Source: Yamagishiella unicocca (Eukaryota; Chlorophyta; Chlorophyceae; Chlamydomonadales; Volvocaceae). From it: a DNA stretch of 64,000 nucleotides. The position numbers were made by a program, and so were the translations under genes. The notes under the pieces are model-generated. The model was not told the DNA's origin. It saw only the letters and a list, made by a program, of their open reading frames with translations, and made no database searches. The DNA is taken from the NCBI GenBank assembly GCA_003116995.1, contig BDSL01000022.1:682001-746000 (forward strand), given 5' to 3'. The number at the start of each line of letters is the position of its first letter. The stretch's first letter is position 1. Shown here piece after piece: positions 24,620 to 36,418 of this stretch.

Positions 24620-26334
24620 TCATCTCCCGTTTTGGAGTGAAGTCCTTGATGGCCCGCTCTTAGCAGCTGCTCTGCGCTTTAGCTTGGCATCTTGCAGTCT
24701 AGTGCAAAACCTGCAGTGCCCCGCCTTCCAATGTTCGCTCTGGCACGCCACGGTGCAGTACTTGGCGGTAAGGCACTTCGGGCAGAAGAGAACTCCTTGC
24801 TGTATTTGTCCACGTTTGGGACATGCGTTGGAGTAGCAGATATCCACGACCATGGTGTCAGTGGATTGGGCAAGGCGCCGCTGCGCCCAAATGTAGAAGG
24901 GACGAGTAGGCAGTGCCTTTCCCATTCCAGCGACCAGGCGTGTGTAGTTCCTGGGTTTTTCAAGCGATCAGAGGAAGTAGGGATCAGTAACATGTGTTCA
25001 TCGACTGGCAGCAGCAGGAGTGAGTAGTGTGCTTCAACATCGCAAGCTTTCGTCACGTAAGGACACAAGATATATGTAAACCAATTCGGCAGGGAGGCAA
25101 GTGACATTGTCAACAACAGGATGGCTGGTTTCAACGGCAACTTAGATGCCAACAATGCGAATCAGCGCTGGCTTCAGCAAGCAGGTACTTGAGTCCGGTG
25201 GCTGACCTGCAAAGTACCGCCACCCACTGCTCCGGACAAAGCCAGTTCACGAGGACCAGCACCCGCGGCTGCAGCACGTCGACAACATCGAACAGCTTAT
25301 CCTTGGCCAGCAACATGCGTTGCATGTCAGCGTCGGCCAGGTCAACCAAGCCCGGAGAGACCGGTGCCTCAATGGGCCCCCTTGCTGTGCTCCGCTCCAG
25401 GGTGGCTTCGACGAAGCGCTGCGCAAGCATATCGACGTCTGTGCACACAAACAAGACGATAACACGCTCGTTGGCGTTCTCCATGTCCTCCTCGCCCATC
25501 CACACCAATAGAGGGCGCAGCTCCTGGGCAATGCGGGGACGGAGGCGCTGCACCACGTCAGCCCCTGGTGTCAGGTCGTCCAGCATCATCAGCGTGGGTG
25601 TCGCCGCTTGGCGCCGGTCCGCCAGCAGCTGGGGGGCGGCAGGAGCCAAGCGGTGCAGTGCCGGCCGCAAGTTGTCATGAGAGCGGAGAAACACAAACGT
25701 CCACAGCCAGGGCTGATGGACGGAGACCAGTATAAGGAAGCGTGGATTCAGTTTGTCACGTGCCTCCTCCATCGCTCGCCGCAGGGACTTAACACGCCAG
25801 AACTCCGTGGCGCTGACGTCGGCAGAGGGGGGAGCGGCGGCAACAGCCTCCTGGGAGGAGCCGCTGCGGCTTGGCAGCACAGCGCCAGAGCGCATAACGT
25901 CGGAGGAGAGACGGCTAAACAAGACGACCACTGGCTCGTTGGGCTTCTCTGGATAGGAAAAGGGGCCATAACCAGAGGGGCACGGATTTGAACAAAGCTT
26001 AGACTACGTTCCTATAAAGCATTGGCAACAGAGACGGACCGGGTACGGCAGTAGGCAGCAGCAGGAACACCGGGCAACACGGGGAGGGCGTGTCATCATG
26101 GTCCACGTCGTATGATACGAGCCAGACTGCTGTGAGTTGTTTGTTCGGACTATAAGAAGCTTTCCTGACCAGCTCACCGAGGTCGCACTGCGCCATGTAG
26201 CTAAGGATGCTCTGCATTTCCCGAGCTAGACGTGACCGGGGTGTGGCCACCTCCTCTCTGGTCAGAGTGCCATCCGCAGAACCAAACCACAAGAACGGCT
26301 TTGCTCCTGCCATAGGCAATGCGCCCCGCTTCAT
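24620..26334 (-). CDS. MYND zinc-finger protein, N-terminal region unrecognised
   Basis: Three exons on the complement, 26334-26040, 25948-25207 and 24950-24620, total 1,368 nt (455 residues) with matching phases (1, then 2). The C-terminal quarter has a MYND finger: CYSNAC, then FCPKC, KYCTVAC, EHWKAGHC and a final Cys, the cysteine/histidine spacing of this protein-interaction zinc module. Residues 1 to about 345 have no domain I recognise; they include hydrophobic beta-like stretches (ILVSVHQPWLWTFVFL, VIVLFVCTDVDML), perhaps a folded alpha/beta domain. The finger is followed by a basic tail. The start is the ATG in GGTACCATG; further upstream exons cannot be excluded. Function unknown. 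Reading through the second donor would stop at 25131 and lose the finger. Confidence 0.72.
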
Positions 26335-27041
26335 GGTACCGGTAGTGGCAAATGAGCGAGTCCACAGGAGCGTGTTGGCGGGTGCGCATTTCAAAGGACT
26401 ATGTTCATGATTGATAACGACTGCATTGAATTAAAGCAGGAAGCATATCGAAGGCCATTAGCTGCGAGGATTTTCTCAGTCGCCGTCTTGTCGAATGCTT
26501 TAAAGAGTTATGTATGACTGACAATCGTATCGGTAACAATCGTGAAAGCAGAGTATGAACAGTGTTTGCAAGCGAAGCGTTTGAAGCAAGCGTGCAACGT
26601 CGGATGCTAGGGTCGTTATCTTCGGACCTTCGAGCGCGATTACGCTGGCCAACACATACACACAAAAGAAAAGATATTACTCGCTATAAAGTCTGCTTAC
26701 ATGGTACCGGTAATTGGGAAGAAGATATCTCTCTGTCGGGCATACACGTACTATGCACACCCTATCTAGTCGAAGGGCAACCTCAAACCAAACAGTCCAG
26801 CTTTGGTCCTTTTGTTATACAGAACACAACAGGAAGAAGTCAATGGATTTTGTGGTGAGGCCCTTTATTCCAACCGCTCTCCTATGCCACGACTCGCCAA
26901 CAACAAGCGGCCAATGACCCCTGTCCTGCCGCAACTAACTGCCGCTGATCCGCTCCCATCACGACGTAGTCGTGTTTGCCACGCATGCCGACTGTGTGCA
27001 CATTAAATATTACGATGACGCGCAGATGCTGCACAACCATG
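26335..27041. other. intergenic region between the MYND and MSRA genes
   Basis: About 700 bases, AT-rich for this window, with no recognisable exon. A minus-strand TGTAA at 26697-26701 could end the MSRA transcript. The rest should include the MYND promoter. Confidence 0.4.
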
Positions 27042-29027
27042 TCAGCCGTAGCACCTAATCGGGTCCTTGCAACCCTTGGCAGCCGACTGCGCGTTTCCAG
27101 AGCGGCCTCCCTTCGAGAGGTACTGCTGATGGTAGTCCTCTGCAGGAGTTTGCATGGGTGACGGGGCAGGATCCGGCGTGTCAAACTGTCAATATCCGAT
27201 TGTCTTGGGACAATTTCTGGCGCAGGCATGACATGTGGGCGGTGACATGCGCCTTGCGTACGCGGTATGTCCCCCGAGCAAAACCACGGCAAAATCCTCA
27301 CCATGCTGCCACATCCAATCGCCCCCACGCCGTTACATACCACCTGACAATAACCCTCGTGTTACCTCCTTTGCCTCATCTCTCACCCGAGGCTGGCATC
27401 TTCCCTCCAACTGACAGCGGCTCCCAACACAATCAAACCCGTGAAGGGAAAACCCACCCGCCAAACACCCTTTTGGGCCCGCAGCACACCAGCGGCATTT
27501 CCTGCGTGCCGTCCAGCATTTCCTGCGACCTGTTGCCCCGCCTTACCTCTATTGGCCGAGTCCTACTAGCAGATGTCGTGGGCCCTTGCACCCAGCTAGG
27601 TACCACATGACGCGCATTGCGTGTCCTACCATCCACAAACCACAGCCTTTCTAGTCATCCTGTCACCTTAACGGTTGGTCGGCTCTTTCCTCCAAATTCC
27701 CAATTGCCATGAGGGTTGAATTGCCAGCAACCCCTCTCAATGTACCCCACCTCGCCGTGTAAGGTCTGTCTCTGGGCCTGCCGCCCTCCCGGGGTAAAGC
27801 AGCTAACATCACGAGTGGCAACATACACCTGCCCCCAACTATCAGATTTCGGACACAGCGCCTTCCGTGCATCGTCCCCGCGCAATGATTCTCATACACT
27901 ACTTATCCATTCTTGACTATTTCGCTGGCACCCGCATCACCACGTTCCACCTATCTTCAACACCCTGTTTTGCGGCTTCCCCTGCAGCTTTACTATGCGC
28001 TCGCCCTACACAATGCATGAAGATGCCCCAACGGCGCCTTGCCGTGTCATGTTTCAATCCCAATCCCTCGGTGCTCGAAGCCGCTTCGTGCGACGCCGTT
28101 GCTTTAGCAGGATCGCACGGCCCTCAACGCCGCATACTCTCACGCCCAAACCCGTAGACCCTCCTGCTTAGTGCCCGACGCCGAAAGGACGACCCCCCGC
28201 TACCCCACCCCGTTAACCGAATCCCCCCCCCCGCTGTCCCTTACCCAAATCGTCCCTACGCTACCCCTTACCTGCAATGAAGTAGTCCCCCGTCGGCTGA
28301 AGCTCCGCCACCACCCGATCACCGGCCCAACGGGATGGCGCTGTACCCGCCTTCAGCTGCTCGTTCGCTGCAGCAATGCGGGCTGCTGCTGCCTTCCGCT
28401 GCTCCTCGTCGTGATAATAGATCCCCGATCGGTACTGCGTGCCCCGGTCGTTGCCCTGGCGGTTGGGCGTCGTTGGGTCAACGCGCGCAAAGAATGTGTC
28501 AAGCAGCTGTTCGTACGAGCATTTGTTTGGGTCGTACGTGCATTGCACGGCCTCCGCGTGCCCAGTGCGACCGCTGCAGACAGAGTCATAGTTGGGCTTT
28601 GGGTCTGCGCCAGCCGTGTAGCCGACGGTGGTGGAAGTAACCCCCGGAACGCGTTGGTATGCCAGCTCCAGGCCCCAGAAGCAGCCACCTGGAAACGTTT
28701 GGGGCCAAGTAAGTGATAGTAGACTGCTGCTGAACGTATGGTTGCAAGCAAGATTGGAAGTTATATATAACCAAATTCAAAATAATGTATGCGCGGTATT
28801 CAGCATGTTAGGTGGCGCATCCGTCTCGACTGGTCGCCATCACACGTTCAAGTTCGCTCACCGGCAAAGGTTGCAAGCTTGAGCCCTGCAGGACCTTCTT
28901 TAGGAGCGAGCTGACATCCTTCGCGTTGTCCAAAGAAATTGCCCAACCCAAATAGACCCATGGCTTGTAGCCTTGGGCTTCTAGAAGCGACCGTCGGCCG
29001 ACAGCTGCGGGTCTGAAGCGACAACAT
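27042..29027 (-). CDS. MSRA: peptide methionine sulfoxide reductase A, probably plastid
   Basis: Reduces methionine-S-sulfoxide in proteins using thioredoxin. Three exons on the complement: 29027-28862, 28688-28272 and 27139-27042; 681 nt, 226 residues, phases consistent (1, 1). The N terminus (MLSLQTRSCRP, rich in Ser/Arg and lacking acids) resembles a transit peptide; an internal ATG at 28961 would give a form without it. The conserved core is ATFAGGCFWG with nucleophilic Cys58, then GYTAG, SGRTGHAEAV, FFARVDPTTPNRQGNDRGTQ with YRSGIYYH, and the third exon EDYHQQYL with C-terminal GCKDPIRCYG carrying recycling cysteines, as in plastid MSRAs. The second intron is 1,132 bp, long for such a compact gene, with a C-rich stretch in its middle. 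The last exon is short and easily missed. Confidence 0.93.
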
Positions 29028-30472
29028 GTAGTGGATGGTGAGTACAATTTCAGAATTACTGCTGCAGTGCTGCTGCCTCACTGGTTCAATTTTGTCGAAT
29101 CTGCCGAGGAAACGTACGGATTGCGATGCAAACCAACATTGAGCACATACGTGGCCAATGCTGGACGTTGGGATCTCACTTCAGGTCATCAGGGCTTCTC
29201 AATCTGATTCTCAGGGGTCCTCGCTTCAGATCCGCAGGGGTTCTCGCTTCGGGTCCTCAGGGGTTCTCAGGGGTTATCCGCAGGGGTTATCAAATCGGAT
29301 CTCAGGGGTTCTCCTAATTGAACAAAACTCAGGCTCTCTCGTTCCTTGGTCGTCGGCGCACTGGTTCATGCAGGTGGACCGGGTTTCCACATTGGACCGG
29401 TTTTTCACCTACTGTTTCTAGAAGGCCTACTTTCATTTCTCACCAGTAGTGCTAATCGTGACCTTACTTGCCGGACCTCGCAGACAAGCAGGAGAGGCAC
29501 AGGCAGGCATAAGTGCATGAGAGAAGCGATAGGGGTAGGCGTTAGAGGTTACCGAAAATGAAGGGTGAAAATGCCCAAGGCACCAGGACCCAAGCGGCCG
29601 CAATAAACGTCGAGTGTGGGACTCCCTGGCATGGGACCGAAGGTGCACGGGTTGTACTAACTACTAGAATGACGGCTAGGGTTTTGACAGCCTTAGGCAC
29701 TGTTGCCTGTTGCATGTGGAACGCTCCAATTTCCAGATCCCGAGGACTGGGCTGTGCACCCATTTGTTTGTCGGATGGAGCCAGTTTCATGTGTACCGGT
29801 AATGTTGTGTCTCTTACATTGCGTACGTCTGCCTCTCCGCAGTATCTTAGCAAACTTTCGCCCTTTGCCCCTTATTCCACTGTGACGTGACAATTTCGAG
29901 TATCGAAGGAAAGTTAACTGAGCCAGAATTGTCCCGCAACCGACGATGAAACTATTATGGATACCTGCAATTTTGTTTGTGATACGGGTGCTGCGAATTT
30001 ACACTCCGTTCGCGCGAATCACGTGACGATATCACAGGCAGGTTAGTTTGTGTCCTCCTTCATGGGTAGCATCCGCCTCCATCATAACGTGCAGGAAAAC
30101 TGATTACCGGTAGCCTATAATGATAACCTTGCATACACCTTCAATTGGAAGACAATAAACTCATATGTAAGCATTTTTTAGCGACAACACGTGCCTAGGT
30201 TGCTTCGATGCAATGACTCTATGTACGTAATGATGGATGTCTACACCGGAGCTCTTGTGTGCACTTAATAACCGCGTGCGGCGCAATCTCTCGTCATACG
30301 GAACACCTCATATGCATCTAACTGAAACTATATGTATAATCTCAACACGAGCGACTCTGTCGAATCCTACCGGTATTACTGTTCAGCATCCCGTCTACAG
30401 CCCTGCAGCATCCAGACACCTGTGTTTCCGAAAGACAACTTACTGGCTACCAACTATTCCATTAATTAACAC
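29028..30472. other. intergenic region with short imperfect direct repeats
   Basis: No recognisable gene. Around 29190-29310 the motif CAGGGGTT with following TCTC or ATC recurs about six times with variable spacing, a degenerate simple array. The right part is AT-rich and should be downstream sequence of pherophorin copy 1. Confidence 0.45.
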
Positions 30473-32414
30473 TTAGAAAGGTACCGTTTCCGTTGGGCAG
30501 CAGTTCTGGTCCTTGTTGAATAGCGAATAGGAGCAGCCTTCGCCGTAGCAGAGACCTTCCGGGCTGCCGCAGTCCTTGTTGGGGTTCATGGTCATGCAGA
30601 TCTTCAGGCCGTCCGTCATGATCTTGGACTTTCCGAATACCATACCGCGAATGGTGAGGATGCCGTAATCGACGCCATTCCAAAACTCGGTCGTCCAGGC
30701 GTGCGACGCCCGCGCACCGTTGACAGTGACAAGCAGGGCGGCCTTGGGCTTCTCCAACGCACATTCTGGGTCTGGGCAGGGGATTCGATGGCAGTTGACG
30801 CGTAAATTTAGTAATGTGGTATAGTGACATCTTGTGAAAAACACAACACCGCATGTCACCTGCAGAGTGGCCCTCAAAACCTTTACTAGGCAGTACTTAC
30901 TGATGAGGAATTGGATCTTGGAAATATCCATGTTAGCGCAGGGGCTGCTGTCTGATACGGGGCCGGACACTTCCACATCGAAGCAGTACTTCTTCGTGCC
31001 AGAAGTAGAGTTGACGACGGGGCCGTCAGGGGCTGACAGGCGGTAGGGAGAGAGGGAGATCCTGCGGCGGCTGCAGCTGCAGAACGGGAAGTTGTTGCGC
31101 TTGGGAGGCGGAGGCGGCTTGACGAGGAAGGCAGTAGGGTCCTCAGGGGAGGTGGGCGGCGGCGGAGGAAAGCTTGGCGGGGGCGGGCTAGGGCTAGGGG
31201 GAGGGCTGGGCGGGGGGGGGCTAGGGCTAGGGGGAGGGCTGGGTGGGGGGGGCTAGGGCTGGGAGGAGGGCTGGGCGGGGGCGGGCTAGGGCTGGGAGGA
31301 GGGCTGGGTGGGGGCGGGCTAGGGCTGGGAGGAGGGCTGGGCGGGGGCGGGCTAGGGCTGGGAGGAGGGCTGGGTGGGGGCGGGCTAGGGCTGGGAGGAG
31401 GGCTGGGCGGGGGCGGGCTAGGGCTGGGAGGAGGGCTGGGTGGGGGCGGGCTAGGGCTGGGAGGAGGGCTGGGTGGGGGCGGGCTAGGGCTGGAAGGAGG
31501 GCTGGGTGGGGGGGCCCTAGGGCTGGGCGGGGGGCTGGGCGGCGGAGGGCTAGGAGGCCGGGGAGGCTGGCCCAAGCTAGCGCCCGGAGGGGGAGGGCTA
31601 GGACCGCAGCTCGCCACTGAGGTGAGGTCGATTGAGACTTGGCAGATACCAGTCTGGCCGCCGCAAGAGCTGGCCGAGCCACCGCAGCACTGGTTGGGGG
31701 CGAGGCCATTGCCAGGGCCACCGCACGATGAGCTGTTGAGATTGCCGAGGATCTTGCCATCGTGGATCTGAGGGCGAGGAAGCGATACGCAGGCACAATA
31801 GCGAACCGATATATGTGAATTGGGATAGATGAAATTATGGGGGCGAGCGTGCGTGAATTTGCATGATGCGCATGATGCCATACTGCAGTCATCCACATCA
31901 TTTCAATCGACACAGTGAGGTCTCAATCAAACTGAATCTTCGCCTACACCCGCCAACAGCAGTGTCCCAACACACCTCCGGCCCTCACCTGAAGTGGCAG
32001 CGATGTCATGTTTGAGGGAATGGAGTACGCGAATGAAATCACTTCGTCGCACTTGAAAGACGACGTAGCTGTAGAATCGCAGCTAACGGGAGTGCAAGCC
32101 GTCGTCCGACAGCACGCCCAACTGAGGCTGTCGCCCTTCTTGCAGGTGGACATGTCGACGGTCACGGTCCGCCTCCCGGAGGTTGCGTTCACACTGGAGC
32201 AGCTGACTGACAGGCAGCCGCCGTTGCCAGTCGTAGTGAATGTGCTGCAGCCAAGGCAGTTGCCAGCGGCAGGAGCGAGCAGGCTGCGGCTATGGCCAAT
32301 GGAGGCCGAAGCGGATGGGGCCAGGGCCAGCAGCAACAGTGGAGCGATCAGGCAAAGGGGCAGAGCTCCACAGCTAGCCGGGCCGCCCGAACGATTCATG
32401 ATTTTGGCGCGCAT
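30473..32414 (-). CDS. pherophorin copy 1, one-base frameshift in the proline-rich spacer
   Basis: Pherophorins are secreted, hydroxyproline-rich glycoproteins of the volvocine extracellular matrix. Three exons on the complement: 32414-31989, 31767-30901 and 30771-30473. Exon 1 encodes a signal peptide (LCLIAPLLLLALAPSASA) and the start of a Cys-rich N-terminal pherophorin domain (CLGCSTFTT, CDEVISFAYSIPSNM). Exon 2 completes that domain (GGPGNGLAPNQCCGG), then encodes a long Ser/Pro spacer and the start of the C-terminal domain (FPFCSCSRRRISLSPYRLS). Exon 3 gives the end (CGSPEGLCYG, NCCPTETVPF). Exon 2 is one base short: the G run at 31245-31252 has eight G where the other units have nine positions, so the frame is lost in the spacer and the C-terminal domain is read out of frame. 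Real mutation or sequencing error in a homopolymer; without it the phases fit. The start could also be the ATG at 32399. Confidence 0.85.
31180..31550. repeat. 33-bp minisatellite encoding the Ser/Pro spacer of pherophorin copy 1
   Basis: About ten tandem 33-bp units, each coding for the 11-residue pattern PPPPSPPPSPS on the minus strand. Copies 2 and 4 have only one or two comparable units, so the array expanded or contracted after duplication. Confidence 0.85.
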
Positions 32415-32507
32415 AATCACGGGCGTAGGCGTAATATCTGCGCAGCGAGAAAATCCCAGTATTCTATGCCACTTAATTCGGTGGATGATTAGCGCCAGTC
32501 CCTAATC

Positions 32508-32540
32508 GCGTATTTATGCAGCGAGCTTAACCGTTGCCGG
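32508..32540 (-). promoter_or_regulatory. core promoter of pherophorin copy 1
   Basis: On the minus strand: AACGGTTAAGCTCGCTGCAT followed by AAATACGCG, about 95-125 bases upstream of the start. The block CTCGCTGC plus an ATAAA box recurs upstream of copies 2, 3 and 4 and the truncated copy, so this is probably a shared TATA-type promoter. Confidence 0.6.
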
Positions 32541-34489
32541 ACGATTGTCGTTCTCCTTCCGTTAAACTTCGTCGTAGCCGCATCGTGGTAGCCCGCGCTT
32601 TTTGAATCGATCTCGATCGTAGTCGAGTCGATATGAGCATATGACACTTCTGCTATTTCCCCATGCATGCCAAGGCAAGGCACAGTATTAGGGATGTTTC
32701 AAGGGAAGGACGCGAGTTGCCGTATGGATGGAGATTGTACTGTAACCTCAAATCCCTTGGCACTGCCAAACGGCCCAGATTGCGGAAAGTGGCGTGGCAG
32801 TCTTTTAACAAGACGCACCGGCTACAGATCAATGCCTGCACAACGCGCCAAACCACTATAATTTTGTGCTCGCCAATCGTGGCTTTAGTCTCGGCGCTGG
32901 TGGCTTTCTGGCTTACCCTGTTATATCTTACATCGGTGTTCGCGTGGTCTTATGCTTGTGAGAATGAAGAACCCTAAGCTCCAGTTACCGTTATTATGTA
33001 TAGCGAGTATAGCGTGCTCGCCTGGATGCGGCACGATGGCAACAGCGGTGAACTGCCGTGAACTATCTATAACGCGCGGCGGACGAAACCCATCCAACTG
33101 TCTTGAGCAACGTGAGCCTCATCATATCGGTTACATGAAACGGAAGTGACACCGTTGGTATAGACGCTCTGGACCGCGGCTTTCGCCTGAAACTTCAGCT
33201 TCGCGGAAATAGGTACGTCGTGGTAGGAAGGTTAGGGAGCCACACGTCTCAACATGGCCCCACGGTAAACATGTCGGAAGGCACCGTGAATCTGTTTTGT
33301 GTAATGCACCTCCAGACGCGCGGCCCTTTTTACGTAAGTAAAATTCACCGCTTCGCGGCTGTGGTCATGCAAGCACCAGCCTTTCTTTAAATGAAGATGC
33401 CTGCCTGCGAGCGGTCCGCCGACAATTCGGCTATAGGTGTGACCTTGCACTTTGGCAGTACGCATTCGGACCAGAAGTTGGTCCCACCACGCACGCGATC
33501 AGGGGTAGCCGTAGAAGAGCGCAAAACAATAATCTGATAGTTGCATATGATGCAATCTTACAAAACGAAACATGTCACACTTCGACCCCGGATGCATTGG
33601 CTGCTGCTTCCTTGGCTGCGTCCCTGACGCGACAATTGCGAGCATGTCATATGATGTCCTCAGTAGCAGGCGCACCCAGAATAAGACGAGGGGCCCACGT
33701 CCGTAGTTTCACCGTATGAGGCCTCCTAGGGCCGCTGAGCCGGGGCTGAACTCAGTAGACGACCCCAAGGGCGCAGGAAATCCCCAAAAGAGCGACGTCA
33801 CCCTGCCCCAACAGCAGGGTAGCGTGGCGTCTCTGTGCCCTCTTCTTACTAAAAGCAACCACGACACGACGCCCACAGCCAACTGAATCTACGGCCGCCA
33901 GACACCAAAAAACGAAAAGCACACGCGGCACGAAACAGCGGGGAAGAGTGACAAAATACCAAAGAACGGAGAGATGTTCACATGATACATACGAACAGTG
34001 TTATAACTCTCACAAGCACGAGGTCGATTGTCTGGATCCTGCTGCACGCGATTATAATGTGCGCATGCGTATGTACTAGCTCACGCAGTTCATTGGTTGC
34101 CAAGTAAAATGCTACAGCATGCCCGGGTCCCTGGCCACCCTGGCACGCCCACTATGCTGTCCATCCAATCGTGCAATTCGTTTCTGTTTGATTGCCTCCA
34201 ATGCACGCTTTGCTGTCTTAATAACACTGTAACAGTCACTACTACGTGACAGAATACGTGATCGACACATCGCTGGCACAATTCCTAGCAGCGGCGGCTT
34301 AATACAATTCGGGAGGCAGTACGAAAGGGTGATCATGTACGACAGTCACGGCTGTAAGACCCTCGGCGCTGCTATATCAGCATCCGAATCCGATTCCCAC
34401 CATCTCAAACATTCAGCTTTACAGCGCGATCAGATGGCCGCTGGTCATGAGGGGAGTTACGAGTATCCGGGGGTAACAACACTATCGAC
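32541..34489. other. intergenic region, no gene recognised, one repeat fragment
   Basis: No convincing exon. At about 33690-33790 the stretch with GAGGGGCCCA and GGCGCAGGAAA resembles the beginning of the repeat block at 37850-37930, so it is a fragment of the same dispersed family. The rest shows no structure I can name. Confidence 0.4.
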
Positions 34490-35140
34490 GCGGACGGCAG
34501 CAGCAGCCCCTTGTGGGTGCGGTGTGCCGGCTGGAGAGTCTTCAGGGGCGGGTACCCCCCGCTTACACCACTTTTGGTTCTGCCCGGTGGCTCAAGCAGT
34601 GACTGCCCAACTCGAGACCCAGCTCGGTGCAGGGGTGACACGGGCGCAAGTTTGGTTGGTGCAAGCACCTATCGGGGTACAGTCCTGCGTCTGGGATGTA
34701 GTAGTCCTGGCGGCTATTACTGACATGGAGGTGGGGCGCCGGTTTATGGCCGCGGCCTTGAAAAGGGCGGGGGCTGGTGGTCCCCCTCTTACTCCGGGTA
34801 GTGGTCTTCTGGATCGCGCCGTTCGCCGTGGGGTGGTGGAGTTTTGGGCCCTTTTGAGGGGCTTTGCTGCGCTGGGGCTTCCCCAGAAAGGCTGGGATGC
34901 AGTGGGGCCTCGGCATCCTTTCTTGCGGGTTGTCGCCAATCGCCTTGTGTGCGGGGGACCGGCTGAGGTACTGGTGGATTCCTGATCGGCTCGGGTTGTC
35001 TTGGGGAGCGGGGTTTCCCGTGCTTCATACTTTCTGGCTATATAGGCGTGTTGAGCCCTGCTAGGGGTCCCTGCCTTATGGGATGAGAGGTGGCGGGTTC
35101 CGATGTTTGCATCGTTGCGGCGCTTCACTGCTTCGTCGGG
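34490..35140 (+). mobile_element. non-LTR retrotransposon 3-prime fragment (copy A)
   Basis: An open frame from about 34329 to 34985 ends in a stop and is highly similar to the frame at 53129-53656. It has a zinc-knuckle-like motif (CGCG, then RLHHFWFCPVA) followed by VRRGVVEFWALL and GWDAVGPRHPFLRV. A CxC...HH...C motif near the C terminus is typical of ORF2 of L1/RTE-type LINEs; no reverse transcriptase domain is present, so this looks like a 5-prime-truncated insertion. The LINE assignment is inferred from motif and copy pattern. Confidence 0.55.
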
Positions 35141-35149
35141 TTGTTGTAA

Positions 35150-36418
35150 TCGTTACAGTGGGCTCCAGACCTGAAAAGGTAGAGCCATCGGGCGCATCGC
35201 CTGACACTGAAAAAGACAAGGAAAGCAGAGAAAACCGACGGTTCCGAAAGACAAACCACCCAGAGCCTCACAACCGAGAGCCCAGAGGAAACAGCAAGCA
35301 CCAATACACAGGGGGAGGTTGCGCTGATGGCTCCCCTGCACATGGCCACATGCATCCCAAGCAGACCCCCGAATGGAGAGACAGCAGCACGCCTCGGCAA
35401 CACAATCGGATAACTCCCCCCCAAGATCCCGAAAACGTCCCACACCCGAAACGGGCCGATGCCCATAGCGAGACGGGAAGAAACAATGGTACTTAATACC
35501 ATCAACCAGTTGAGGTCAACACCAACAGCAGTCTCTAGAAAAAGGCAGACCGGCAACACGCCCGAATGGCTGAGCCGTGGCGCAACCTTCGCCTGCAATA
35601 CGGAAACCACTTCAGTATGCAACACCAGGTAGCTTTGCAGGACTTGCGTAGGCTGCGTACTGGCACCGGCTGCGGCATGCGCGAGAGACACCAGGGCCGA
35701 CGAAGCTGTGTCGGCGAAAGCTACCAGAGTCCAGAGAAATGCTGAAAGAAGACCACAAAGTAGGATACAGCCCTGCAGGACTGATCAGGTAGAGCGACGA
35801 CCGAAGCCGCCGCTGAGAGGCCATCATTGGCGAAGTTGATACTTCGCAACGAAGGGCGTGGGTGACCACCAGGCTAGCTGGACAGCCACAGGATACTCAG
35901 CGCAGGCACTCTGCAAAGCCACCGTGACGAGCCAGTATGGCCGCGGCGAGCGAAGGTGTGAACCAGATTGCTGCGAGCTGGATGGGATCCGACCGGTGCC
36001 GAAAGTTCCCGGGCGATGCGGGAGCTCCTCCTCCACATACCAGACGACACCGCCATTCCATCCTCCTGAACTCCCATCTAGACGACCGGCAACAGCAAGC
36101 AGCTCCCATCTGGCCCCATGCACCGACGCTCGCGCGCCCCCTAAGGGGTCACGTGGTGCGAGTTTCCGCAGTATGAGTATGCTGGGCTGTTAGGTTGGTT
36201 GGTGGCCAGTTCCTGATAGGGGAGCCTCTAGTGCAAATTCCCCCTGGGGTGCTGGCTGCTGCTCTGTATGCCTACGGCCTGTCAACTTGGTGTTCTGGTG
36301 GTTTGCCTTTGTTTCGGTGCATGTCGGTATTTGTTTCCTCCGTCTTGTTCAGTGTCAGGCGATGCGCCCGATGGTTCTACCTCTTGGTCTGGAACCCACT
36401 GTAACCGTTACAACAACT
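35150..36418. mobile_element. repeat block bounded by inverted CACTGTAAC tails
   Basis: The left edge (GTTACAGTGGGCTCCAGACC, then AGAGCCATCGGGCGCATCGC) is nearly the reverse complement of the right edge (GCGATGCGCCCGATGG to CCCACTGTAACCG), giving about 70 bp of inverted termini 1.27 kb apart. The left arm continues with sequence shared with 52690-53090. Either one element with long inverted repeats, or two retroelement tails in opposite orientation, each ending in a TGTAA signal. No transposase was seen. Confidence 0.5.

Noticed and set aside
25131..25207. Read-through of the MYND gene second exon to a stop at 25131
   Set aside because: The donor at 25206 and acceptor at 24951 join in phase with the MYND finger; read-through would lose it.
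31243..31620. Arg/Gly-rich plus-strand frame (GRARAGRRAG pattern)
   Set aside because: It is the antisense of the Ser/Pro spacer of pherophorin copy 1.
35125..35691. 188-codon minus-strand frame as a protein gene
   Set aside because: It runs across the repeat end into the LINE-like fragment, has no recognised domain, and its homologue at 52.7 kb is broken differently.
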